This document shows, piece after piece, positions 25,753-32,669 of a stretch of 64,000 nt of DNA; within the stretch, counting starts at the first letter, position 1, and each line of letters opens with the position of its first letter. A program made the translations under genes and the position numbers. The stretch lies in contig NZ_FRAQ01000001.1 of the NCBI RefSeq assembly GCF_900142385.1, forward strand, positions 2,232,001 through 2,296,000, in the 5' to 3' direction. The notes beneath the pieces were generated by a model that was not told the DNA's origin, searched no databases, and saw nothing but the letters and a program-made list of their open reading frames with translations. Source of the stretch: Marinobacter antarcticus (GTDB taxonomy: Bacteria; Pseudomonadota; Gammaproteobacteria; Pseudomonadales; Oleiphilaceae).

Positions 25753-26690
25753 GGCTCCAACTCTCCACGTATCAATGCGATCAACAGCCGTATTCGATCT
25801 CTTATAATAAGGTTGTATGCCGGAATATCCTTTGCGATTTCAATAGCTTTTTTATTCTCAGATGCCCAATAATAGGAGCGGAATAATCGAACAGGATAAT
25901 AATTCAACTGTTCTTCTAGGATGTTTGCCAGTGAGTCAGGAACAAGCCTATGCTCAACAAGATCACGTAGTACAAGGAGTTCGCCCTCAAGATTTCGAAT
26001 ATACTCTGCAGAAAAGTTCCCTTCATGTTTGTTTATCAGGACAGTCTGTTCTGTGCCGATAACCGCGTTTGAAACTGCGGCCATTCTCGCTGTCAGGTGC
26101 AGATCTTCCGAGGCCCAGCGGGATACGCGATCAGTGATTCCACCTGAAGCCTGATAGAGGTTACGACTAAATACTGTACAAGATGGAAAGCAGGCTTGAA
26201 ATTCCAAGAGGGATTTCAAGAAGGGGGGGGTGCATTGATGGTAGCGTGACGTTTCGCTGCATGGTTCACCTGTCAGCCGTTTCATCCATCCATCTGGAGC
26301 TAACTCAAACTTTGTTTTATCCGGGTGATCAGATGTTACAAAGTTCGAAAAGTAAAAATTAGTTTCTGGGAACTTAACTAGGGCGTTGGAAAAGTTTTCG
26401 ATATGATTGGGATACCAGAAATCGTCGCTGTCGCACAGCGCTATCCAATCACCGTGGCTGCTCTCAATAGCTGTCTTGCGAGCAATACCAGGGCCGCTGT
26501 TCTCAATTCGAATGACTTTGATTCTATTTTTATAGTGTTTAATCGCCTGCTCTAGGTTATCTGTGGACCCGTCATCACAAAGAACAACTTCATCTACAGG
26601 AATGCTCTGCGAAAAAATCTGGTCCAGTGTCTTGGTGATCCAGTCAGCTCGATTAAAGACAGGGATTGCGACTGAAATTGAGTCCTTCAA
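25749..26690 (-). CDS. Glycosyltransferase family 2
   Basis: This 313-residue GT-A enzyme carries VAIPVFNRADWITKTL, VVLCDDGSTDN, GPGIARKTAI and ALCDSDDFWYPNH (DxD). WASEDLHLTARM is the probable acceptor/base motif. The start is the TTG at 26690, with GAGGA about 9 bases upstream and no in-frame ATG nearby. The gene contains a run of eight C on its coding strand (plus-strand G8 at 26223-26230) at codons reading CTPPFL. A slip there would shift the frame (see findings). Confidence 0.88.
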   Translation of the reverse strand: MKDSISVAIPVFNRADWITKTLDQIFSQSIPVDEVVLCDDGSTDNLEQAIKHYKNRIKVIRIENSGPGIARKTAIESSHGDWIALCDSDDFWYPNHIENFSNALVKFPETNFYFSNFVTSDHPDKTKFELAPDGWMKRLTGEPCSETSRYHQCTPPFLKSLLEFQACFPSCTVFSRNLYQASGGITDRVSRWASEDLHLTARMAAVSNAVIGTEQTVLINKHEGNFSAEYIRNLEGELLVLRDLVEHRLVPDSLANILEEQLNYYPVRLFRSYYWASENKKAIEIAKDIPAYNLIIRDRIRLLIALIRGELEP

Positions 26691-26752
26691 GGTTCGTCAT
26701 CCTCTACAGCTTATTAAGCCAGTTGTTGTTTTAACTACAATAATTGAAAGCC

Positions 26753-27886
26753 TTACTGCAATAGCTCTATCGCCCTTGCCGCCAGTTTATCCCAACTAAA
26801 ATTTCCTTCCATATGGAAACGCCCTGCGGTACCCATATTTTTAAGTCGCGACGTATCACTAAGCAAATCATTCACCGCATTTGCCAGTGGCTCAGGATCT
26901 GTGCAGTCAACAATCACACCTGTCTTTTCAGGCACAAGAGTTTCTCCAGTGCCGCCGGCATCTCCAGCCAAAACGGGCGTGCCGCAACTCTGCGCCTCGA
27001 GGAGAACCATTCCAAATCCCTCGTCATCGTTCTTCACTCTTCGATTAGGAAGTGCGAACAGGTCACACTGCTGGTAACACTCAAGCATCTCCAGGTCACT
27101 TAATTCTCCAGCAAACTCTACTAAATCACTGACATCCAGCTCGGCGGCTAGTTCTCGCAGTGCTTCCTCTTCTTGCCCGCCTCCAATAATGCAGTAATGC
27201 ACGCACGGAAACTGGTCCCGTATTTTCGGTAGTGCACGAATCATCATGTCCTGACCTTTTCGTTTCTGGAGACGGCCGACCGTTAGAATTGTTCGTCTAT
27301 CAGGCCAGCGATTTTGTGTTTGGGATAGTGCGGGTCTGAACCAATCTACATCCACTCCGGGCGTCATGGTGACCAGTTGGTCTTCTAAACCCCACCAAGA
27401 ACGAAGTATCTGTGCCGTATTTTCACTATTGGCGATAACCTTCTCAGCGTGATTCATCACCCACCGGGTAAGCATAGAGATTTCCCGACTGGTTCGGGCA
27501 ACTTCAACGTCTTCACCATGTACATAACAGGTATACGGAATGCCCCGGCGCAACTTGTTAAATAGCGCTGGCAAGCCCTCCGGTATAACGCGCCCACAAT
27601 GAACCTGTTCGATAGAGTGCGCATGGGTGAGTTGGTCTACTTTTCGCCACAAGCGAATGTAAAACCCCAAACCTTTAAAGGACGCTATACCCCAGTAAGG
27701 CGATCGCAGCGTGCTTCGATCTACCCTATGTGGAAATTGATTATCCGGTGGTTCGCCATCTGAATGTTGATCAGTGAGCACCTGAACACTGCCGGAAGGA
27801 AATCGCTTGTAAATTTCCCAGAACCAGCGCCCGCTCCCACCGTGAGTGGGCGGAAAAATTTCCGAGAGTAACAAGATTTTCCTCAT
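26753..27886 (-). CDS. Glycosyltransferase family 4
   Basis: This 377-residue GT-B glycosyltransferase has MRKILLLSEIFPPTHGGSGR at the N-terminus, YVHGEDVEVARTSRE, ENTAQILRSW, TVGRLQKRKGQDMMIRALPK and the donor-binding EGFGMVLLEAQSCGTPVLAG. The ATG at 27884-27886 is preferred over an upstream in-frame start at 27922 because AAGGTAAGGA lies 5 bases before it and homologues start with this strand. No membrane segments. It lies 62 bases upstream of the next minus-strand GT2. Confidence 0.9.
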   Translation of the reverse strand: MRKILLLSEIFPPTHGGSGRWFWEIYKRFPSGSVQVLTDQHSDGEPPDNQFPHRVDRSTLRSPYWGIASFKGLGFYIRLWRKVDQLTHAHSIEQVHCGRVIPEGLPALFNKLRRGIPYTCYVHGEDVEVARTSREISMLTRWVMNHAEKVIANSENTAQILRSWWGLEDQLVTMTPGVDVDWFRPALSQTQNRWPDRRTILTVGRLQKRKGQDMMIRALPKIRDQFPCVHYCIIGGGQEEEALRELAAELDVSDLVEFAGELSDLEMLECYQQCDLFALPNRRVKNDDEGFGMVLLEAQSCGTPVLAGDAGGTGETLVPEKTGVIVDCTDPEPLANAVNDLLSDTSRLKNMGTAGRFHMEGNFSWDKLAARAIELLQ

Positions 27887-28617
27887 ATTTTCCTTACCTT
27901 TATGCGATTTAATTTGGCTCATGGCTTTATGGAGTGTAGTGCCGGATTAGAACGCAGTTCACCCGAGATATTGATTCTCTGATCGAGGTGAATAAAAGCG
28001 TCCACCCTGAAGGATTGCTTCCAAGTATCCAATGGAAGTTTGCTTGTGATAAATAGGGAATGGTGGCACATCTCGTGCTGGTGCTACCATGAGCCAGAGT
28101 TATATTGGGCTTGAACCCGTTAGTGATTTGACTGACACCTTTCTGAATGCGAGCAGTCAGCTCTGCGAAGATCTGGGCAAACTTTAGCAAATTAAGATTG
28201 TAAACAGCCTCAATTGGATTGACGAAAAAGCTGATCCGGCATTTCGCGATGAGGATTAATGTCAAGTACAATGAGGTTAGACGTTGATGATCTAAGCATA
28301 AAAAAAGCTTTGTCGGCGGCTTCCGAGCGGCTACTAAAACGGCGATCGCTTTCATTACGATCCATCCATGGTCGGTCTATGTAAAGAAATATTAACAGAA
28401 GGAACGATTTAACTACACTGTAGAAATCAATTCCTTCAACTTCACACGAGTTAACAACACGTTTGGCGATGCCTTTGCTGCTAAGATAAGGTAACTCGTA
28501 GTTGGGCTGTGCAGTACAGTACTTTGACCCTGAAACCATTTTGGTTTTCAAGGACGAGAATAAACTTGGTAATTCGTTGGAAAACATTGGCTGCTAAAAT
28601 GTAGCAAGGAACCTATT
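27887..28617. other. Gene-poor gap of ~730 bases, probably decayed DNA
   Basis: No convincing gene is visible. Short frames exist, for example a plus-strand frame from ATG 28089 (MSQSYIGLEPVSDLTDTF...) that stops at 28194 and appears to resume after the stop as VNSLNWIDEKADPAFRDED. Another 37-codon frame begins at 28271 (MRLDVDDLSIKKAL). These read like protein fragments, so the gap may be the remains of one or more genes, but I cannot name the family. It should also contain the promoters of the divergent genes at 27886 and 28618. Repeat or insertion-sequence ends were not recognised. Confidence 0.4.
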
Positions 28618-29790
28618 ATGCGCTTGGTAAAAACGCAATTTTCCGCCCCCTTTTTATTGGCAGCCGGTATATTTCTGGCATCCCCGCTGGTTCATTCTGA
28701 AGTTATTTTTGAAGATAACTTTGACGATCAGCCCGACTGGACGAGCGGAATGTACACGACGGAACAAGTCCAGAGGGCTGTTGATGGTGACGTCATCCCA
28801 GAAGGGTATTTCTCAGCTCGCCAAGAGGCAAACTGGGCACCGTCCACAGGCTATCCAGATAAACATGAAGTAATCGAAATTCTAGCATCTAACGCTGACA
28901 AAGCCCGAGGCGGGACAGGTAAGAGCTTCGTCGGTTGGCGGAAGTCTTATGACGAGGGCTGGAAGAACTGGGCATCAGAGTCGATACTGATGAAGTATTT
29001 TCCTGAAGGGTATGATGAGCTGTATGTGGAGTTCTGGGTAAGTTTCTCTCCAGACTGGACGAGAACTTATACAGGCGGAGCTTCAAAGAATACTACAAAG
29101 CTTTTTCGGATTTCCAGTTGGAATGGCAAACCGTCTGAATATAATGGGTTTCCGGGCGGCAATCTCGGCCCCATAGCCTTATGGGATTACAGTCTAAACG
29201 ACTACGGTGTCCGCCTAAAAAATTCACTTCGCGGCGGCCCGCACGGCGACAACTACAAATTTGCAGTAGAAGATATAAAGGATATTGGCGGCTATATATC
29301 ATCGGGAAGCTCTGGAGATTTTAACCTAAACTTCAGTGGTCTTCTTGAAGGTATGGGGCCTAATAACACTCAGCCCATTATTGAAGACCGCTTAAACGGC
29401 GGTTTCATTACAACCAGCACTCCTGGTTCCATCACGCACGATCAAATTTATGGCCCAGGTAAATCGTGGACCAAGATGGGCTTCTACGTGAAGATGAATT
29501 CTGCTCCGAACGCTACTGACGGAATTTACCGTCAATGGATGAACGATAAGCAAATTTTCCGAAGCACAAAAATCCCATGGATTCGTTCGTCCGCAACAGA
29601 GAACGAGAACGCGAAGTGGAACCTCGTTGTTATTGGTGGCAATGACTTCTTCCGCCCCTATCCGAATGAAGATCGGTACGAAGAATGGTATGCGATTGAT
29701 GATCTTATTATAAGAACTGATATTCCTGATTATTTGGACTCAACTACGATTGTTCCCCCTAGTCCCCCCGTCGGCTTTGAGGTGGAATAA
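28618..29790 (+). CDS. Secreted protein of unknown function, possibly polysaccharide-binding or -cleaving
   Basis: This 390-residue protein has a clear Sec signal peptide (hydrophobic LLAAGIFLASPLVHS, cleavage near residue 27). The mature part is rich in aromatic, Gly and Asp residues, starting EVIFEDNFDDQPDW, with YDELYVEFWVSFSPDWTR, TKLFRISSWNG and a C-terminal YEEWYAIDDLIIRTD. This pattern (an N-terminal F-D-N-F-D strand and a W-Y-A-I-D-D-L final strand) is common in concanavalin-like jelly-roll domains of lyases and glycan-binding proteins; that is an inference. AAGGA precedes the ATG. It is the only plus-strand gene in a minus-strand block and its 3' end overlaps the convergent GT2 gene by 32 bases. 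No PEP-CTERM motif. Confidence 0.75.
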   Translation: MRLVKTQFSAPFLLAAGIFLASPLVHSEVIFEDNFDDQPDWTSGMYTTEQVQRAVDGDVIPEGYFSARQEANWAPSTGYPDKHEVIEILASNADKARGGTGKSFVGWRKSYDEGWKNWASESILMKYFPEGYDELYVEFWVSFSPDWTRTYTGGASKNTTKLFRISSWNGKPSEYNGFPGGNLGPIALWDYSLNDYGVRLKNSLRGGPHGDNYKFAVEDIKDIGGYISSGSSGDFNLNFSGLLEGMGPNNTQPIIEDRLNGGFITTSTPGSITHDQIYGPGKSWTKMGFYVKMNSAPNATDGIYRQWMNDKQIFRSTKIPWIRSSATENENAKWNLVVIGGNDFFRPYPNEDRYEEWYAIDDLIIRTDIPDYLDSTTIVPPSPPVGFEVE

Positions 29791-30721
29791 ATAACGCGAA
29801 TGCTTTCCATGTACTTTTACCAAGGCCAAGAAGACGACCGCTGAGGTAAATGAAGTCCAAAAAATAAATAGCGGGTAGGTTGCGTAGATTTCGATCAATA
29901 TTTCTGGACCTGCGCAGCCGTTTTATTGTGAAAATTAGAGGAGTGCCAGTGATTATTGTTGTTGATATTAGCATGGCAGTTATATTTTCAGAGATCGTGC
30001 CAGTAAGAAGGCTAATAAATCCGATTAAAAAAAGAATAAGAAAATAGAAAGTTGGATCTTTTACTGTTTCATGCCAATTCTGAAGATAATTTTCGGAGTG
30101 CCATATTTGTCTTAAAAAGAAATTTTTGAGTGTAGTAGGGTTGCCGAGATGGATGACATCCAGCTCCTCGGTCATTATCAAGCTATAGTTTTGATTTCTC
30201 AGGGACATTGATAGCTTCGTGTCCTCTCCAGATGTGATTTTTTCATCAAACGGCCCGGCTAAGAAAAAGTCATCTTTTCTAATAAAAATGCACCCCCCTA
30301 AGAGTTCTTTTGGAGGCGCTTTATTCTCTAGCAACCAAGCTTTCTCTATCCAGTAGGGGCTTGGCCTGAGTAGATAGCCTCCTCCACAGACAGTATCTTT
30401 ATCAAGGAGCAAGCTAGCTCCTTTTGAAAGCCAGTCAGTAGGCGCTACACAGTCGCCATCTATAAACGCCAAGACTTCGCCTTTAGCAGCTTTTGCGCCC
30501 GCATTTCTTACTCTACCAACTGGGCCAGTTTTTTGTTCGATAATTTGCACATTAAATTGTAGGGCTATTTCTTGTGTCTTGTCTATTGAGTTATTGTCTA
30601 CAACAATAATTTCGTAATTGTCTGTTGGGTAGTCCTGAGAAGCAAGTGACTCTAAGCATTGTGATATATATTCCTGTTCATTGTGGGCGGGAACAATAAC
30701 ACTAATAAACTTAAAGCCCAT
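29759..30721 (-). CDS. Glycosyltransferase family 2 with C-terminal membrane segments
   Basis: This 320-residue GT2 begins FISVIVPAHNEQEYISQCLE, then VVDNNSIDKTQ, GRVRNAGAKAAKGEVLAFID, DGDC at the DxD position and GEDTKLSMSLRNQ. Two hydrophobic segments lie around residues 222-265 (FYFLILFLIGFISLLTG). The Shine-Dalgarno AAAGGA is separated from the ATG by a run of eight A, a homopolymer that could change the spacing. It overlaps the upstream CapK-like gene by 11 bases and the convergent 28.6 kb gene by 32 bases. Likely a repeat-unit transferase. Confidence 0.88.
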   Translation of the reverse strand: MGFKFISVIVPAHNEQEYISQCLESLASQDYPTDNYEIIVVDNNSIDKTQEIALQFNVQIIEQKTGPVGRVRNAGAKAAKGEVLAFIDGDCVAPTDWLSKGASLLLDKDTVCGGGYLLRPSPYWIEKAWLLENKAPPKELLGGCIFIRKDDFFLAGPFDEKITSGEDTKLSMSLRNQNYSLIMTEELDVIHLGNPTTLKNFFLRQIWHSENYLQNWHETVKDPTFYFLILFLIGFISLLTGTISENITAMLISTTIITGTPLIFTIKRLRRSRNIDRNLRNLPAIYFLDFIYLSGRLLGLGKSTWKAFALFIPPQSRRGD

Positions 30722-32069
30722 TTTTTTTTCCTTTAATGTGTGATTTTACTGCTTTGAATTTTCCGTTTTTACTTTTTTCAATATTATTTACGAATTCTAT
30801 TTTAATGATCATGTCTTTTCCAAATTTTTTATGAAATTTATCCATTATTTGGTTTTCAGGTACGTATGCTGATTCCGAAAGCTTCACAATAAGAATTTCG
30901 CAATAGTCGATTCTATGTTGAATTATTTGAGCTTCTTTTATATTTTCAAAAAAACCAAAAATTTCTCCGGTCCTACCAATTCTTCTGCCATCTGGAGTAT
31001 GTATTTGATCATCTACCCGGCCAGTAATGTTTTTTATAGCGAAATTATCACAGCCGCTTGCCATATCTCCTATTTCATAGCGAATTAAGGGCATTACAGT
31101 GTTTGTTAATGTTGTTCCTATTATTTGGCCAGAATCTGAACCTAAACCCTGGTCGTCAATAATTTCATGTACGCCTAGAATAGGATTAACGATGTATGAG
31201 AAACTTTTATCTTGACCTGCGAATAGAATATACTCAGCTGTGCCATAGTAGTCATATATTAAGCATCCAAAAACCTTCTCAATAACGCTTCGCTGCCAAC
31301 TAAATAGTGTTTCAGAGTTTGTAATAATAATCTTTGGCTTGAAAGAGGGTGTTTTTTTGTTTTCAGAGTACAGCGTTGCGAGGTTATAAATTGCTGATGG
31401 GTAGCCAATCAACTCTTCCGGGTTTAACATTTCTAACTCACGGTCGTAATGGTCTAACGTTTTATTGCTTAAATGATATGTGGAAAAAATTGCTTGGTTC
31501 TCTGATTTGTTAAAGCGAAAGAATGGTGGATTGTTATCAGTGTAGTTTTTTATAAGCCTTCCAGCAAATGTTGCCCTTCTTGCACCAAAATCCACACCGT
31601 GCTGAATCTCGTGGTCGACTAGCAATGCCATTGCTAACTCATAAGTATTTCTATTCATGTGAATAGTAAATGGTGTTCCAGTTGTTCCGCTGGTTTTTTG
31701 GGTAATGTAATTCCGCGCTGAAGGGTCAATTAAGCTATCAATATTATCAATTATAGTTCTCTTAGATAATACAGGCATCTTTTGTAGATCAGCTTTAGAT
31801 GAAATTTGAGTGTGGCTGATGCCATAATCAGAAAAAAGCCTCTGATAAAAAGGAATGTTGTTTCCGCAAAAACGAACAATGCTCTCTATTTTCTCATTCT
31901 GATAGTCTGTCTTTTCGCGTCCACTAAGCGTATTTATCTCGTTAATTTCTCTAAGTTTAGAGTCGAGATTTTCGTAACGCTTCGGAAACTGCATTCTGCC
32001 GGTAAGGCTGACAAGGAAGTTCTGAACCCGTGGTGAAGATGAGTAATAAATACGCTCTTTGATGTTCAC
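30711..32069 (-). CDS. CapK/PaaK-like adenylate-forming enzyme
   Basis: This 452-residue protein resembles phenylacetate-CoA ligase-like CapK proteins found in capsule loci. The AMP-binding P-loop reads KTSGTTGTPF near residue 130, followed by an acceptor strand YDYYGTAEYILFAGQD and a C-terminal TGRVDDQIHTPDGRRIGRTG (the D and R that hold ATP ribose and phosphate). The substrate is unknown; such proteins may activate an acyl or amino acid that is then attached to the polymer. The gene is strongly AT-rich. The next upstream gene is an acetyltransferase 9 bases away, so both probably act on one decoration. Confidence 0.87.
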   Translation of the reverse strand: MNIKERIYYSSSPRVQNFLVSLTGRMQFPKRYENLDSKLREINEINTLSGREKTDYQNEKIESIVRFCGNNIPFYQRLFSDYGISHTQISSKADLQKMPVLSKRTIIDNIDSLIDPSARNYITQKTSGTTGTPFTIHMNRNTYELAMALLVDHEIQHGVDFGARRATFAGRLIKNYTDNNPPFFRFNKSENQAIFSTYHLSNKTLDHYDRELEMLNPEELIGYPSAIYNLATLYSENKKTPSFKPKIIITNSETLFSWQRSVIEKVFGCLIYDYYGTAEYILFAGQDKSFSYIVNPILGVHEIIDDQGLGSDSGQIIGTTLTNTVMPLIRYEIGDMASGCDNFAIKNITGRVDDQIHTPDGRRIGRTGEIFGFFENIKEAQIIQHRIDYCEILIVKLSESAYVPENQIMDKFHKKFGKDMIIKIEFVNNIEKSKNGKFKAVKSHIKGKKNGL

Positions 32070-32078
32070 TTTTTTACC

Positions 32079-32669
32079 TCAAGCTCTCTTTCTAACCAAC
32101 TTTGCGGGATTTCCAGCAAAAATGCCCAAATTCTCAGTGTCATTCACTATCACGCTACCGGCTGCAATCACGGACTGATCACCAATGTTCGCCATAATGA
32201 TCGAACCGTTTCCGATCCAACAATCTTCGCCAATGGTAACCTTGTAAAATGTTCCGGGTTGGCTCTGAATCGATTGTTCGAGATCATTAAAACCATGCTG
32301 ATTTTTTCCGCTCAAAATGTGAACGCCGCTGCCAAGTAAAGTCTCTTTCTTTATGATGCATTTTCCAATATTACACTGCGGGCCAATATACACCCCTTTC
32401 TCAATCGTCGTATCTGCATGGGAAAATATCGTAAGAAAGCCTACAGAAATTTCATCAGAGGTATCTGTACAGGCAAGGCAGTAGAAGGCAGCACGGATAT
32501 ATATGCCAACCTTTCCGGGAACGAGGCTCAGCGCTTGGGAGAAAGACATAAACACCGCGTCGATGTTCCCTGCCAGGCAAAGCAACAGGTAAAGGGCATA
32601 AACAGGGAAAATCAAAACCAGAAAACCTGTCTTGATCGCCCGCTTCAGTGACTGCCGAAAATTTATCAC
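32079..32669 (-). CDS. Hexapeptide-repeat (LbH) O-acetyltransferase
   Basis: This 196-residue protein starts with a hydrophobic membrane helix (TGFLVLIFPVYALYLLLCLAG, residues ~14-34) and continues into a left-handed beta-helix with repeating hexads (IGPQCNIGKCIIKKETLLGS, EDCWIGNGSIIMANIGDQSV, IAAGSVIVND) and the closing FAGNPAKLVRKR of sugar O-acetyltransferases. It probably O-acetylates the saccharide from acetyl-CoA at the membrane. It overlaps the upstream 869-residue gene by 4 bases (ATGA). Confidence 0.88.
   Translation of the reverse strand: MINFRQSLKRAIKTGFLVLIFPVYALYLLLCLAGNIDAVFMSFSQALSLVPGKVGIYIRAAFYCLACTDTSDEISVGFLTIFSHADTTIEKGVYIGPQCNIGKCIIKKETLLGSGVHILSGKNQHGFNDLEQSIQSQPGTFYKVTIGEDCWIGNGSIIMANIGDQSVIAAGSVIVNDTENLGIFAGNPAKLVRKRA

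Noticed and set aside
27927-28355. 142-codon minus-strand frame in the decayed gap
   Set aside because: Composition and sequence are not protein-like, no start signal, no family recognised; kept only as part of the gap description.
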